From: Bailinhaonella thermotolerans
GTDB taxonomy: Bacteria > Actinomycetota > Actinomycetes > Streptosporangiales > Streptosporangiaceae
DNA: 64,000 nucleotides
Assembly (NCBI RefSeq): GCF_003594875.1
Contig: NZ_QZEY01000002.1
Coordinates: 62,001 to 126,000, forward strand
Direction of reading: 5' to 3'
Part shown: piece after piece, positions 9,595-19,621 of the stretch
How positions within the stretch are numbered: the stretch's first letter is position 1
Layout of the letters: each line of letters begins with the position of its first letter
Program-made: the position numbers and the translations under genes
Notes under the pieces: model-generated
Told to the model about the DNA's origin: nothing
Seen by the model: the letters and a program-made list of their open reading frames with translations, nothing else
Database searches by the model: none

Positions 9595-9624
9595 AGTGTA
9601 GGCGAGCCGGTCTGAGACCGGCAA
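9595..9624 (-). promoter_or_regulatory. Probable yajC-secD-secF promoter with palindromic spacer
   Basis: On the minus strand TTGCCG (9619-9624) and TACACT (9595-9600) are spaced 18 bases, a good housekeeping-type promoter about 120 bases upstream of yajC. The palindrome GCCGGTCTGAGACCGGC (9606-9622, 8-bp arms) lies between the boxes and overlaps the -35, where a repressor or MerR-type activator could bind. Confidence 0.5.
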
Positions 9625-9712
9625 CGAGCCGGCGCGCGAGCACGCCGGGAAGTTCCCGTTTCGCAACCCTACTCTTACTCAGACCGCCGATCATCCCGGC
9701 GCGGCGCGCCGG

Positions 9713-10768
9713 TCACTCCGGGTCGTCGAAGAGGGTGGGCGGGGACCCCGGCCTGCCCAGCGCGTCGAGCGGCACCTGCATGCCCATGTGGGCCCAGGCG
9801 GCGGCGGTGGCCACGCGGCCCCGGGGCGTGCGGGCGAGCAGCCCCTGGCGCACGAGGAACGGCTCGGCCACCACCTCGACGGTCTCGGGCTCCTCCCCCA
9901 CCGCGATGGCCAGCGTGGACAGGCCCACCGGGCCGCCGCCGAACTTGCGCAGCAGCGCGTCGAGCACGGCGCGGTCGAGGCGGTCCAGGCCCTCGCCGTC
10001 CACCTCGTACAGCGACAGGGCGTCGGCGGCGGTCTCCCGGGTGATCACGCCGCCGGAGCGCACCTCGGCGTAGTCGCGGACGCGGCGCAGCAGCCGGTTG
10101 GCGATGCGGGGCGTGCCCCGGGAGCGGCGCGCGATCTCGTGCGCGCCCTCGTCCGGCAGCTCCACGCCGAGCAGCCGGGCCGAACGGCGCAGCACCTGCT
10201 CCAGCTCGGAGACGTCGTAGAACTCCATGTGGGCGACGAACCCGAAGCGGTCGCGCAGCGGCGCGGGCAGCAGGCCGGCCCGCGTGGTCGCCCCGACCAG
10301 GGTGAACGGCGCGATGTCGAGCGGGATCGCGGTCGCGCCCGGGCCCTTGCCCACGACGATGTCGACCCGGAAGTCCTCCATCGCCATGTAGAGCATCTCC
10401 TCGGCGGGGCGGGACATCCGGTGGATCTCGTCGATGAACAGCACCTCCCCCTCCGAGAGCGTGGACAGGATCGCGGCCAGGTCTCCCGCGCGCTCGATCG
10501 CGGGCCCGGCGGTGAGCCGCAGCGGCGCGCCCAGCTCCGCCGCGATGATCATGGCCAGGGTGGTCTTGCCGAGGCCCGGCGAACCGCTCATGAGCACGTG
10601 GTCGGGCGGGCGGTTGCGGCGCAGGGCGCTCTGGAGCACCAGCGAGAGCTGCTCGCGCACGCGCGCCTGCCCCACGAACTCGTCCAGGCGCTTGGGCCGC
10701 AGCGCCGCCTCGACGGCGCGCTCGTCCCCCTCGGCGTCGGGCGAGACGATCTCGTCGCGGCCGCTCAT
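9713..10768 (-). CDS. ruvB: Holliday junction branch-migration ATPase RuvB
   Basis: 351-residue hexameric AAA+ motor that drives Holliday junction branch migration with RuvA. Walker [10 protein letters not shown] (62-70), Walker B LFIDEIH (110-116), sensor 1 VGATTRAG, arginine-finger region PLRDRFG, and a C-terminal winged helix ([34 protein letters not shown] split over the usual motif). The start ATG overlaps the ruvA stop by 4 bases. Confidence 0.96.
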   Translation of the reverse strand: MSGRDEIVSPDAEGDERAVEAALRPKRLDEFVGQARVREQLSLVLQSALRRNRPPDHVLMSGSPGLGKTTLAMIIAAELGAPLRLTAGPAIERAGDLAAILSTLSEGEVLFIDEIHRMSRPAEEMLYMAMEDFRVDIVVGKGPGATAIPLDIAPFTLVGATTRAGLLPAPLRDRFGFVAHMEFYDVSELEQVLRRSARLLGVELPDEGAHEIARRSRGTPRIANRLLRRVRDYAEVRSGGVITRETAADALSLYEVDGEGLDRLDRAVLDALLRKFGGGPVGLSTLAIAVGEEPETVEVVAEPFLVRQGLLARTPRGRVATAAAWAHMGMQVPLDALGRPGSPPTLFDDPE

Positions 10769-11379
10769 CGGACGCTGAGCTTCCGCAGGGCGGCCTTGAG
10801 CAGGCCGGACACGTCGGGAATGTCGCCCCCGGACTCCTTGAGGTCGGCGGCCACGGCGGCGATCGCCTCCTCGGCGTCCTTCGCGGACCAGCCGAGACCC
10901 ACCAGGCCCGCGTGGACCTGCTCGCGCCAGGCGGGCGCGGCCGAGCCGGCGTCGAGCATGCCGGCCACGGCCGCGTCGGGAGCGCCGAGCCGGTCCTTGA
11001 GCTCCAGCACGATCTTCTGCGCGCCCTTCTTGCCGATGCCCGGCACCTGGGTCAGCGCGTTGACGTCGGCGCTCGCGACCGCCACGCGCAGCTCGTTGGG
11101 CGAGTGCACCGCCAGCATCGCCAGCGCCAGCCGCGGCCCGACCCCGTTCGCCGTCTGGAGCAGCTCGAAGACGGTGCGCTCGTCGTCCTCGGCGAAGCCG
11201 TACAGCGTCAGCGACTCCTCGCGCACGACCAGCGACGTCGCCAGCTTCGCGGGCTCGCCGACGCGCAGGCGCGCGAGCGTCGCGGGGGTGCAGATCACCG
11301 AGACGCCGACCCCGCCCATCTCGATCACGGCCGTGTCGGGGCCCACCGCGGCCACCGTCCCGGATACGAAGGCGATCAC
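10765..11379 (-). CDS. ruvA: Holliday junction binding protein RuvA
   Basis: 204 residues; tetramer that holds the four-way junction for RuvB. N-terminal OB fold ([28 protein letters not shown]), two helix-hairpin-helix units ([15 protein letters not shown] and [23 protein letters not shown]) and a C-terminal RuvB-binding helical domain ([17 protein letters not shown]). Overlaps ruvB by 4 bases and follows ruvC after 157 bases. Confidence 0.96.
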   Translation of the reverse strand: MIAFVSGTVAAVGPDTAVIEMGGVGVSVICTPATLARLRVGEPAKLATSLVVREESLTLYGFAEDDERTVFELLQTANGVGPRLALAMLAVHSPNELRVAVASADVNALTQVPGIGKKGAQKIVLELKDRLGAPDAAVAGMLDAGSAAPAWREQVHAGLVGLGWSAKDAEEAIAAVAADLKESGGDIPDVSGLLKAALRKLSVR

Positions 11380-11536
11380 CGGCTCCTCCTGTCCCTCTGT
11401 CCGCCCGGGCGCGCTCTCCCGCGCCGTCTCGCCGCCCGCGGTCTCCCGGCGCCCGGGTCTCCGCTCCGGCGGAGTATCACCGTACGGCTCCCGCCGCCGT
11501 CCTCCGGCCGTTTCGGGGTGCGGCCCGCGGCGGCGC

Positions 11537-12181
11537 TCACCGGGGGCCCCCGCCCTGGCGGGGCACGCGGGCCGCGGCCCGGGCGGCGGCCTCGGCCCGG
11601 GCCCGCTCGATGCGGCCCAGCGTCTCGGCCTGCGCGCGCCGGGTGCGCTCCAGCGCCTCGGCCTGCGCCTTCTCCAGACGGGCCCGCGCCTCGCCGACGC
11701 GGCGCCCGGCCCCGCCCCGCCAGACGTGGCAGATCGCCAGCGCCAGCGCGTCGGTGGCGTCGGCGGGGCGCGGCCGCTCGTCCAGGCGGAGCACCCGCAT
11801 CACCATCATGGCGATCTGGTCCTTGTCGGCGTTGCCGTGCCCGGTGATCGCGGCCTTGACCTCGCTGGGCGTGTGCAGGGCGACCGGCAGGCCGCGCCGG
11901 GCCGCGCAGGTGATCGCCACGGCCGAGGCCTGCGCGGTCCCCATGACGGTCCGCACGTTGTGCTGGCTGAACACCCGCTCCACGGCGACGGCGTCGGGGC
12001 GCACCTCGTCGAGCAGCCGCTCGATCCCCGCCTCGATCGCCACCAGCCGGGCCCCGATCTCGTCGTCGGCGGGCGTGCGCACCACCTCGACGGCGATCAG
12101 CGAGAGCGGCTTGCCGGGCACGCCGTCCACCGCCCCCACGCCGCAGCGGGTCAGTCCCGGATCGACGCCCAGCACGCGCAC
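11537..12181 (-). CDS. ruvC: Holliday junction resolvase RuvC with charged C-terminal tail
   Basis: Endonuclease that cleaves Holliday junctions. The catalytic acids are visible: D7 (VLGVDPG), E68 (VAVERVFSQ), D141 and D144 ([11 protein letters not shown]). Start GTG 12181, with GGGAG 6 bases upstream, gives 214 residues and places D7 exactly where the family has it; an ORF start at 12220 would add 13 unlikely residues. RuvC is normally about 170-190 residues; here a tail from about residue 160 ([20 protein letters not shown] and on) forms a long Arg/Glu/Ala helix that looks coiled-coil. First gene of ruvCAB. Confidence 0.94.
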   Translation of the reverse strand: MRVLGVDPGLTRCGVGAVDGVPGKPLSLIAVEVVRTPADDEIGARLVAIEAGIERLLDEVRPDAVAVERVFSQHNVRTVMGTAQASAVAITCAARRGLPVALHTPSEVKAAITGHGNADKDQIAMMVMRVLRLDERPRPADATDALALAICHVWRGGAGRRVGEARARLEKAQAEALERTRRAQAETLGRIERARAEAAARAAARVPRQGGGPR

Positions 12182-12359
12182 GCACAACTCCCAGGCCGCT
12201 AGAACACTTGTTCGCGTCAACCCTAGCGCCCCGGGCCGCCCGCGTCCCCCGACCCGCCCGGCGTTGCGCGCCGGCCGGCGCTCCCCCGCGTGGGAGGCGA
12301 CCTCGCGATCGGGATCCGGGGTCCGGCGGCATCCCTGCGCGCCGGGGCGCCGGGGCGGG

Positions 12360-13517
12360 CTAGAAGTAGTCGATCATGTACGGCTTGGCGGCGAAGGCCG
12401 CGTCCAGGGCGTCGTCGGCGTCCCGGGGCCCGGCCAGGAGCCCGGAGCGGCGGAGCGTCGAGGTGGGCACCCCGGCGTACAGGGCGGACAGGCCGTTGAC
12501 CGTCAGGGCCGGGGCCGAGGCGTCGCCGGGCAGCGGGGTGGCCAGGCCGGAGCCCCCGGCGATCTCCAGGCGCCACGTGCCGGCGTTGGCCGGGCGCTGG
12601 GGGTCGGTGACCGTGACGACGGCGTCCGCGGTCACGGCGGCGGGGAAGCCGCGGGCGGCGACGGCCGCGGGGAGGTCGATGACGCGGAGCATCCAGCTCT
12701 GCACCTTGCGGGTCTCCTCGGAGTCGCGCTCCCGCGTCAGCCACAGGGCCGGGTCGTCGGGCTCGACGCAGGCGTGCACGTGCTCGGCGACCGAGCTGGC
12801 GGAGCCGACGAGGGACCACAGGGCGCGGGCGGTGGCCTCCGAGCCCGCGACCAGGTTGTCCACGTCGATGTCCGAGCCCTTCCAGCGGTAGAGCACGAAG
12901 CCGTCCTCGGCCAGGTAGGCGTAGTCGTCCTCCTCGCCGAGCCAGACCCGCCACAGGTCCTCGCCCCAGGAGATCGGGCCGCTGGGACGGGTGGCGCGGT
13001 AGACGCGGGCGACGGTGGCGGCCACCTCGGCGGCGTCCCCGACGCCGGCGCGGCGCAGCTTGACCGGCTCGGCGGGCGCGATGGTCCGCAGGGTCTCGGC
13101 GCGCAGCCGGGCGGTGGTCAGCGTGCCTGCGTGCTCCCAGCCCAGGCTCCGGTAGATCCGGGTGGTCGCGGGGTACAGCGTGGAGAGCGCGTGCCCGAGC
13201 TCGGCGCAGCGCTCGATCGCGGCGGTCATGATCTGCCGCCCGGCGCCGCGCCCGCGGTCCTCGGGGGCGACGGTGACGCTGGCGACGCCGCCCATGGAGA
13301 CCTCGCGGCCGTGCCACCACTGGTCGTACCCGTTGATCCGCGCGGTGGCCACCAGCCGGGACCCGTCGAACCCGCCCAGGTAGCGGCCCTCGTCCAGGGT
13401 GGTCTTGACCATGGCCCGCCACGTCTCGGCGTCGGACCCGGAGATCGGGCCGAACGCCCGCTTGCGGTTGTCGAGGGCGGCGTCGAGGTCGGCCTCGGTC
13501 AGTGCGCGGATTTCCAC
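12360..13517 (-). CDS. Eis-like GNAT N-acetyltransferase
   Basis: 385 residues with the architecture of mycobacterial Eis: an N-terminal GNAT domain ([22 protein letters not shown]; acetyl-CoA loop [15 protein letters not shown] at about 86-100), a second GNAT-like half, and a C-terminal SCP2/sterol-carrier-like domain ([15 protein letters not shown]...[13 protein letters not shown]). It ends ...KPYMIDYF, matching the hydrophobic C-terminus whose carboxylate acts in Eis catalysis. Eis acetylates amines of aminoglycosides and peptides; the natural substrate here is unknown. Start GTG 13517 assumed (a TTG three codons upstream is also possible). Lies between ruvC and yebC, probably as an insertion in the usual order. 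Confidence 0.85.
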   Translation of the reverse strand: MEIRALTEADLDAALDNRKRAFGPISGSDAETWRAMVKTTLDEGRYLGGFDGSRLVATARINGYDQWWHGREVSMGGVASVTVAPEDRGRGAGRQIMTAAIERCAELGHALSTLYPATTRIYRSLGWEHAGTLTTARLRAETLRTIAPAEPVKLRRAGVGDAAEVAATVARVYRATRPSGPISWGEDLWRVWLGEEDDYAYLAEDGFVLYRWKGSDIDVDNLVAGSEATARALWSLVGSASSVAEHVHACVEPDDPALWLTRERDSEETRKVQSWMLRVIDLPAAVAARGFPAAVTADAVVTVTDPQRPANAGTWRLEIAGGSGLATPLPGDASAPALTVNGLSALYAGVPTSTLRRSGLLAGPRDADDALDAAFAAKPYMIDYF

Positions 13518-13639
13518 GATGGACAAACCTACGCGACCCCCCTCGGGCCCGGCGAACCATTTACCGCCCGGCGCGGCGACGCCCCCGGCCGCGCGGGGCG
13601 GGCGGAGGCGCCGGGCGGCCGGGCCGCCGGGGAGGCCGG

Positions 13640-14389
13640 CTAGCCGATCTTCTCCATGATCTCGTCGCTGACCTCGAAGTTGGCGTAGACGTTCTGGACG
13701 TCGTCGCTGTCCTCCAGGGCGTCGATGAGGCGGAACACCTTCTTGGCGCCCTCCTCGTCGAGCGGGACGCTCAGCGTCGGCAGGAAGCTGGCCTCGGCCG
13801 ACTCGTAGTCGATCCCGGCCTCCTGGAGCGCGGTGCGGACGGCGACCAGGTCGCCGGCCTCGCAGACGACCTCGAAGTTCTCGCCCAGGTCGTTGACCTC
13901 CTCGGCGCCCGCCTCCAGGACGGCCGTGAGCACGTCGTCCTCGGTCAGCGAGCCCTTGGGCACGATCACGACGCCCTTGCGGTTGAACATGTACGACACC
14001 GAGCCCGCGTCGGCCATGGAGCCGCCGTTGCGGGTCATGGCGGTGCGGACCTCGGAGGCCGCCCGGTTGCGGTTGTCGGTGAGGCACTCGATGAGCACCG
14101 CGACGCCGCCGGGGGCGTACCCCTCGTACATGATCGTCTGCCAGTCGGCGCCGCCCGCCTCGAGACCGCCGCCCCGCTTGCGGGCGCGCTCGATGTTGTC
14201 GTTGGGGACGGAGTTCTTCTTCGCCTTCTGGATGGCGTCGAACAGCGTGGGGTTGCCCTCGGGGTCGGGACCACCGGTACGGGCGGCCACCTCGACGTTC
14301 TTGATCAGCTTGGCAAAGAGCTTGCCGCGCTTGGCGTCGATGACGGCCTTCTTGTGCTTGGTGGTAGCCCACTTGGAGTGGCCCGACAT
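13640..14389 (-). CDS. yebC: YebC/PmpR family protein
   Basis: 249-residue YebC-family protein ([32 protein letters not shown] is the family start, and [29 protein letters not shown] the hallmark middle). Members were first described as DNA-binding regulators; some are now linked to translation of proline stretches on the ribosome, so the exact role is open. It follows pdxT by 2 bases, so the two are likely co-transcribed. Confidence 0.93.
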   Translation of the reverse strand: MSGHSKWATTKHKKAVIDAKRGKLFAKLIKNVEVAARTGGPDPEGNPTLFDAIQKAKKNSVPNDNIERARKRGGGLEAGGADWQTIMYEGYAPGGVAVLIECLTDNRNRAASEVRTAMTRNGGSMADAGSVSYMFNRKGVVIVPKGSLTEDDVLTAVLEAGAEEVNDLGENFEVVCEAGDLVAVRTALQEAGIDYESAEASFLPTLSVPLDEEGAKKVFRLIDALEDSDDVQNVYANFEVSDEIMEKIG

Positions 14390-14391
14390 CT

Positions 14392-14997
14392 TTAGTGCTC
14401 CCTCACCATGTCGACGAAGTACTCATGTATGCGCGGATCCCCGGTCAGCTCGGGGTGGAAGGACGTCGCGAGCAGGTGCCCCTGCCGGACCGCCACGATC
14501 CTATCCGTGGATCCGGCCGTCTCCACCGCTCCGAGCACCTGGACGCCCTCGCCGACCGACTCGACCCAGGGCGCGCGGATGAAGACCGCCCGCATCGGGC
14601 CCCCCTCGACGCCGCGCAGCGTCACGTCGGCCTCGAAGGAGTCCACCTGCCGCCCGAAGGCGTTGCGGCGGACCAGCATGTCGATGCCGCCGATGGTCTC
14701 CTGGCCCGCGATCCCGTCGGTGATGCGGTCGGCCAGCATGATCATCCCGGCGCACGAGCCGTACGCCGGCAGGCCCTCCTTGATCCGCAGCCGCAGGGGT
14801 TCGAGCAGCTCGAACGCCGTGGCCAGCTTCCACATCGTGGTGGACTCGCCGCCGGGCACGACGATGCCGTCCACCCGCTCCAGTTCCTGGGGGCGGCGCA
14901 CGGCCACGACCGACGCGCCGGCGTCGGCCAGCGCGCGCATGTGCTCGCGCACGTCGCCCTGGAGGGCGAAGACTCCGATCGTGGGGGCTGTGGTCAC
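14392..14997 (-). CDS. pdxT: Pyridoxal 5'-phosphate synthase glutaminase subunit PdxT
   Basis: 201-residue class I glutamine amidotransferase that releases ammonia from glutamine and feeds it to PdxS. Motifs: [23 protein letters not shown], the nucleophile Cys in [10 protein letters not shown], and the His-Glu pair in TSFHPEL. The GTG at 14997 follows AAGGA by 6 bases. In most relatives pdxS is directly upstream; here phoD separates them. Confidence 0.95.
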   Translation of the reverse strand: MTTAPTIGVFALQGDVREHMRALADAGASVVAVRRPQELERVDGIVVPGGESTTMWKLATAFELLEPLRLRIKEGLPAYGSCAGMIMLADRITDGIAGQETIGGIDMLVRRNAFGRQVDSFEADVTLRGVEGGPMRAVFIRAPWVESVGEGVQVLGAVETAGSTDRIVAVRQGHLLATSFHPELTGDPRIHEYFVDMVREH

Positions 14998-15358
14998 CTG
15001 TGGTCCTTCGTTCTCGTGCCGTCCCGGCCGGGTCCCACGCGGATCCGGGCGCCGGTCTGTCCCGGTCCCGCGCCGGGTCCGCCGCGCCGGTCCGGCGTGC
15101 GGTCCCGTGCTCGTCCCGGGCCGGGGCCCGTGCGGGCGCCCGGCGCGGAGGCCCCGGGCATGAGAACCCTAGGACCACTAGGGACAACGACTCAAACCGG
15201 CCTCCGCTTCCCGCCCGGGCCGATCCCGCCCGCGCGGGACGGGCGGGCGGCCGGGCCGGCGATCGGGCGGAGGCGGCCGCCCGGGCGCGCGCGGCGCCCG
15301 CCCGGGGCGTACGACGGGGTCAGGGGCGTCACGACGGGGTCAGGGGCGCACGGCCGGG

Positions 15359-17032
15359 TCAGGGGCGGTCCGTCTCGCGCGCGATGGTGTCGCGGATGAC
15401 CGCGGCGTCCGAGCGCAGGGCCGGCCCGGTGTACGGGCGCAGGTACTCCAGGTGCAGGCGCGGATCGCGGTCGGCGATGACGAACCTGGCCTTGGTGTGC
15501 GCCGGGGCGCCCGGGCGGGTGACCGCCGGCACCACGCGGAACTCCGCCGAGATCGCCTCCTTGGTGATCCGGGTCAGGACGTAGCCGCGCTGGTTGTTGT
15601 GGAACCGCAGGTGCGGGTTGATCCACAGCATCGGCTGCTCCGCCGGGTCGGAGTCCGCGCCGTCGCCGCCGGAGGTGATCGAGGTCGTGACCAGCTCGGT
15701 CCCGATCGAGGGCGCGGACGGGTCGTCGTAGTCCAGCTTCAGCTCCCCGGCCCAGTGCGCGTGCACGTCGCCGGTGAGCACGACGGCGTTGCGCACCCCG
15801 CCCCGCATCCAGGAGCGGGCGACGCGGTCGCGGCACGCGGCGTACCCGTCCCAGGCGTCCATGTTCGTCACCTTGCGCACGGACTCGTCGGCGTCGCGCT
15901 GCCCGAAGAACGCCTGCTGCCCCAGCAGGTCCCAGCGCGCCTCCGAGCGGCGGAACCCCTCGGCCAGCCAGCGCTCCTGCTCCGGCCCGAGGATGGTCCG
16001 CCCGGGCAGGTACGCCTCCGGGCACTCCTTGAACCCGTCGCCGCAGGCCTGGTCGTGGCGGTACTGCCGGGTGTCGAGCATGTGGAAGGCCGCCAGCCGT
16101 CCCCACCTCACCCGCCGGTGGAGCCGCATGGCGGGGCCGCGCGGGATCGCCGAGCGGCGCAGCGGCATGTTCTCGTAGTACGCCCGGAAGGCCGCCGCGC
16201 GCCGGGCCCGCATGTCCGGCTGCGGCGCGGGCGGGTCGGGGATCTCCGGGACGTACCCGGCCCAGTTGTTGTCCAGCTCGTGGTCGTCCCACACCACGAG
16301 CCAGGGCGCGGCGGCGTGCGCGGCCCGCAGGTCCGGGTCGGTCTTGTACTGCGCGTGCCGCTGCCGGTAGTTCGCCAGCGTCACGGTCTCCGGCCCGGCG
16401 TGGTGGCGCACGTTCATGTCGCCGGCGACGTACACGTTCGGCGCGTACTCGTACAGGTAGTCGCCCAGGTGCAGCACCAGGTCCGGGTCGTCCTCGGCGA
16501 GCCTGCGGTAGGCGGTGAAGTAGCCGTGCTCGTACTGCGAGCACGACGCGAACGCCATGCGCAGCGGCCCGCCGTACGCCCCGGGGGACGGCGCGGTCCT
16601 CGTGCGCCCGGCCGGGGACACGTGCCCCTGCGCGCGGAACCGGTACCAGTACTCCCGGCCCGGGTCCAGCCCGCCCAGCTCGACGTGGACGCTGTGCGCG
16701 CTCGCCGCCCGCGCCACCACCGTGCCGCGCCGCTCGACCCGCCGGAACCGCTCGTCGCGCGCCAGCACCCACTCGACGGTGACGTCCCGGCGCGGCATGC
16801 CGCCCAGGCCGTCGTCGTTCAGCGGCCGGGGCGCCAGCCGGGTCCACAGCACGAAGCCGCGGTGCCCCGGGTCGCCCGACGCCACCCCCAGTGTGAACGG
16901 GTCGGCGGGCCGCGCGCCCGCCCCCGCGCGCGGCGCCGCCCCCAGCGCCGCCGCGCCGATCCCCGCGACGAGGAAGGACCTCCTCGTGACCTCGCGCCCC
17001 ACGCCCAATCGAGCACACCCCCAGGCGGGCAC
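15359..17032 (-). CDS. phoD: Alkaline phosphatase D family protein, Tat-exported
   Basis: Secreted metallophosphoesterase/phosphodiesterase of the PhoD family, 557 residues from GTG 17032; GTG 17002 (V-G-R-E-V-T-R-R-S-F-L) is an equally good start since neither has a clear ribosome site. The twin-arginine signal is TRRSFLVAGIGAAALG. An Ig-like N-terminal domain (FTLGVASGDPGHRGFVLWTRL) precedes the catalytic domain with metal-binding stretches FASCSQYEHGYF, LHLGDYLYEY, WDDHELDNNW and LTGDVHAHW. It supplies phosphate from extracellular esters. It interrupts pdxS/pdxT, the only non-vitamin gene there. Confidence 0.9.
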   Translation of the reverse strand: MPAWGCARLGVGREVTRRSFLVAGIGAAALGAAPRAGAGARPADPFTLGVASGDPGHRGFVLWTRLAPRPLNDDGLGGMPRRDVTVEWVLARDERFRRVERRGTVVARAASAHSVHVELGGLDPGREYWYRFRAQGHVSPAGRTRTAPSPGAYGGPLRMAFASCSQYEHGYFTAYRRLAEDDPDLVLHLGDYLYEYAPNVYVAGDMNVRHHAGPETVTLANYRQRHAQYKTDPDLRAAHAAAPWLVVWDDHELDNNWAGYVPEIPDPPAPQPDMRARRAAAFRAYYENMPLRRSAIPRGPAMRLHRRVRWGRLAAFHMLDTRQYRHDQACGDGFKECPEAYLPGRTILGPEQERWLAEGFRRSEARWDLLGQQAFFGQRDADESVRKVTNMDAWDGYAACRDRVARSWMRGGVRNAVVLTGDVHAHWAGELKLDYDDPSAPSIGTELVTTSITSGGDGADSDPAEQPMLWINPHLRFHNNQRGYVLTRITKEAISAEFRVVPAVTRPGAPAHTKARFVIADRDPRLHLEYLRPYTGPALRSDAAVIRDTIARETDRP

Positions 17033-17222
17033 GTGGCCGCCCGCTCAGCCCGGGGGGAGCCTGTCACCAGCATCACCCATGAACGCCCGCGCGTCGCGGA
17101 TCTCGCCGCCCGCGACGCGCCGCGCCGCGCGGGAGCGCCGGCGCCGCCGGCCGGAAGGCCGCCGCGTCACCTGAGTGCGTGCCGTGGCCCGCGCGGCGGA
17201 GGCGTCACGCGCGCAGGCCGTA

Positions 17223-17288
17223 CGGCGGGCACGGCGGGCACGGCGGGCACGGCGGGCACAGCGGGCGTACCGCGGGCACGGCGGGCAC
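17223..17288. repeat. 9-bp tandem repeat CGGCGGGCA
   Basis: Four perfect head-to-tail copies (17223-17258) followed by degenerate copies up to about 17288, inside the 378-bp gap between phoD and pdxS (17033-17410). No gene seen in this gap. Confidence 0.75.
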
Positions 17289-17317
17289 CGCCAGGGCGCG
17301 GCCGGGCACGCCGCGGA

Positions 17318-17344
17318 GGCCCCGGATCGCGGTGATCCGGGGCC
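17318..17344 (-). terminator. Hairpin terminator after pdxS
   Basis: Perfect 11-bp stem GGCCCCGGATC/GATCCGGGGCC with a 5-base loop, 67 bases downstream of the pdxS stop on the minus strand. Confidence 0.6.
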
Positions 17345-17410
17345 GTGCGCGACGGAGCCGCGCCGGGCGCCCGGCCGGGGCGGACCCGGCGGGCGCGCGG
17401 CGGAGAGCCG

Positions 17411-18316
17411 TTACCAGCCGCGGGTGGCCAGGCGGTCGGCCTCGGGGAGGGTGGAGACGTTGATGCCGACCATGGCCTCGCCCAGGCCGCGGGAGACCTT
17501 GGCGATCACGTCGGGGTCGTCGTAGAAGGTGGTGGCCTTCACGATCGCCGCCGCGCGCTTGGCCGGGTCGCCGGACTTGAAGATGCCGGAGCCGACGAAG
17601 ACGCCCTCGGCGCCGAGCTGCATCATCATGGCGGCGTCGGCCGGGGTGGCGATGCCGCCGGCGGTGAACAGCACGACGGGGAGCTTGCCGGTCTCGGCGA
17701 TCTCCTTGACCAGTTCGTACGGCGCGCGCAGCTCCTTGGCGGCGGCGTACAGCTCGGCCTCGTCGAGCGTGCCCAGGCGCTTGACGTCGGAGCGGATCTG
17801 GCGCATGTGGCGGGTGGCCTCGACGACGTTGCCGGTGCCGGCCTCGCCCTTGGAGCGGATCATGGCCGCGCCCTCGGCGATGCGGCGCAGGGCCTCGCCC
17901 AGGTTGGTCGCGCCGCAGACGAAGGGGACGGTGAACGCCCACTTGTCGATGTGGTTCGCCTCGTCGGCCGGGGTGAGGACCTCGGACTCGTCGATGTAGT
18001 CCACGCCGATGGCCTGGAGGACCTGGGCCTCGACGAAGTGGCCGATGCGGGCCTTGGCCATCACCGGGATCGACACGGCGTCGATGATCCCGTCGATCAT
18101 GTCCGGGTCGCTCATCCGGGACACGCCGCCCTCGGCGCGGATGTCGGCGGGCACACGCTCCAGCGCCATGACGGCGACGGCGCCCGCGTCCTCGGCGATC
18201 TTGGCCTGCTCGGGCGTGACGACGTCCATGATGACGCCGCCCTTGAGCATCTCCGCCATGCCGCGCTTGACGCGCGCGGTGCCGGTGCCGGTGGTCTCTT
18301 CGGGACTGCTGGACAC
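17411..18316 (-). CDS. pdxS: Pyridoxal 5'-phosphate synthase lyase subunit PdxS
   Basis: 301-residue (beta/alpha)8 enzyme that makes PLP directly from ribose 5-phosphate, glyceraldehyde 3-phosphate and ammonia delivered by PdxT. Diagnostic stretches: the imine-forming Lys in [27 protein letters not shown], phosphate loop [13 protein letters not shown], and [27 protein letters not shown] start at 18316 with GAGG 8 bases upstream. Very high similarity to known PdxS is evident throughout. Confidence 0.97.
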   Translation of the reverse strand: MSSSPEETTGTGTARVKRGMAEMLKGGVIMDVVTPEQAKIAEDAGAVAVMALERVPADIRAEGGVSRMSDPDMIDGIIDAVSIPVMAKARIGHFVEAQVLQAIGVDYIDESEVLTPADEANHIDKWAFTVPFVCGATNLGEALRRIAEGAAMIRSKGEAGTGNVVEATRHMRQIRSDVKRLGTLDEAELYAAAKELRAPYELVKEIAETGKLPVVLFTAGGIATPADAAMMMQLGAEGVFVGSGIFKSGDPAKRAAAIVKATTFYDDPDVIAKVSRGLGEAMVGINVSTLPEADRLATRGW

Positions 18317-18427
18317 GGGTATTACCTCACCAAGAAGGAAATGAAACGATCTTGCGAACGTCTTTTCTGACGGGTCCCTTCAATGGTATGGGCTGCCACC
18401 CGCCTCCCCGCCCGCGCCAATTGGTCC

Positions 18428-18467
18428 GCGCTTCCCCGCGCTTCCCCGCGCTTCCCCGCGCTTCCCC
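18428..18467. repeat. 10-bp tandem repeat GCGCTTCCCC
   Basis: Four perfect head-to-tail copies in the spacer between pdxS and the DUF3048 lipoprotein gene. Confidence 0.75.
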
Positions 18468-18524
18468 GCGCGGCCCGGCCGGCCCGTACGGCTCGCGCGG
18501 CTTCCCGCGCGGCCGGGGCGGGCG

Positions 18525-19544
18525 TCAGGGCTGGACGGGCTTGGGGCTGGCGAGCACGACCCAGACCTGGCCGGGGGCGAAGGGCAGAGGCCGCCCGTCG
18601 GGGGTGGTGAAGGTGGTGCCCTCGTTCTCCTTCAGGCGCTCCCACTTCGCCTGGTAGGCCATGCCGTCGCGGAGGACGGTCGCCTTGCCGGTCCCGGTCG
18701 TCTTGATCAGCGGCGTGTAGCTGCCGTTGACGTCGTGGAACTGCGAGCGGGTGGTCTTGGCCCACTGGATCACGACGGTCTGCCCGCCGAGCTGCCCGCC
18801 CTCGGCCGCCATGTCCTTCTTGCCGTCCTGGGTGACCAGCCAGCGCTTCTCCGAGTCCGACCAGGTGAAGGTGAAGCGCGCGGCGGGATACCGCACCTTG
18901 AACGACGTGGTGGGCTTGCCGCCCTCGGGCGCCTGCTCGGAGAAGGTCCAGCCGATGTCCTTGGCCACGGTGGCCTTCCTGGCCTTGGACAGCAGGACCT
19001 TGGGCCGCGCGAAGAGGTTGTACGGCGCGTGGCGGCCGGGCTGGCGGAAGTACGCCCCGGGGGCCGCGCTGTCGGAGACGTCGAACAGCGGGGCCTTGGC
19101 GACGAACGGCTTCATCCGGGTCTGGACGCCCGAGTAGGCGAACGCCGGCTTGCCGAACTGGCGCAGGATGTGCAGGTCGGAGATGCGGGCGCTGCGGACA
19201 GGGCCCACCTTCGCCGGGATCTTGGAGGAGAACATCGCCATGAGCCGGGTGAGGCCGCCCTCGACCTGCTCGATGTAGACGATGTCGGCGCTGCGCAGGC
19301 CGAGCTGCGGCTTGCCGGACGCGGTGTTCTCGATCTTCACCGCGAGGACCGGCTTGCTCTGGCCGCCCGGCTTACCCGTGAACGGGTGCGCCGCGGGCGG
19401 CGTGGGCGTGGGGGCCGGCGCGGAGCTCGCCGGCGACGGCGGGGACGCCGTGGCGGGCTTGGGCGGGTCGTCCGAGCACGCGGCGAGCGGCGCGGCGACC
19501 GCGGCCCCGGCCAGGAGAACGATGAACTTTCGCCGAGCGCGCAA
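18525..19544 (-). CDS. DUF3048 (YerB-like) lipoprotein
   Basis: 339 residues. A TTG start at 19544 is preceded by GGAGGGGG with 6 bases spacing; earlier in-frame starts (to 19625) lack a site. The signal MRARRKFIVLLAGAAVAAPLAAC ends in a lipobox (LAAC), then a Pro/Ser/Ala linker, then the DUF3048 domain: AVKIENTASGKPQLGLRSADIVYIEQVEGGLTR split in the usual way, PVRSARISDLHILRQFG, and a C-terminal half ending GQVWVVLASPKPVQP. DUF3048 proteins are extracytoplasmic lipoproteins of unknown biochemical function. Upstream gene is the coiled-coil membrane protein at 19622. Confidence 0.85.
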   Translation of the reverse strand: MRARRKFIVLLAGAAVAAPLAACSDDPPKPATASPPSPASSAPAPTPTPPAAHPFTGKPGGQSKPVLAVKIENTASGKPQLGLRSADIVYIEQVEGGLTRLMAMFSSKIPAKVGPVRSARISDLHILRQFGKPAFAYSGVQTRMKPFVAKAPLFDVSDSAAPGAYFRQPGRHAPYNLFARPKVLLSKARKATVAKDIGWTFSEQAPEGGKPTTSFKVRYPAARFTFTWSDSEKRWLVTQDGKKDMAAEGGQLGGQTVVIQWAKTTRSQFHDVNGSYTPLIKTTGTGKATVLRDGMAYQAKWERLKENEGTTFTTPDGRPLPFAPGQVWVVLASPKPVQP

Positions 19545-19621
19545 GAGGGGCCCCCTCCGATACCAGTACCAAATGGGAGGAAGACTACCGCCCGTGCGGG
19601 CGCGCGACATCCCGTGAATTC

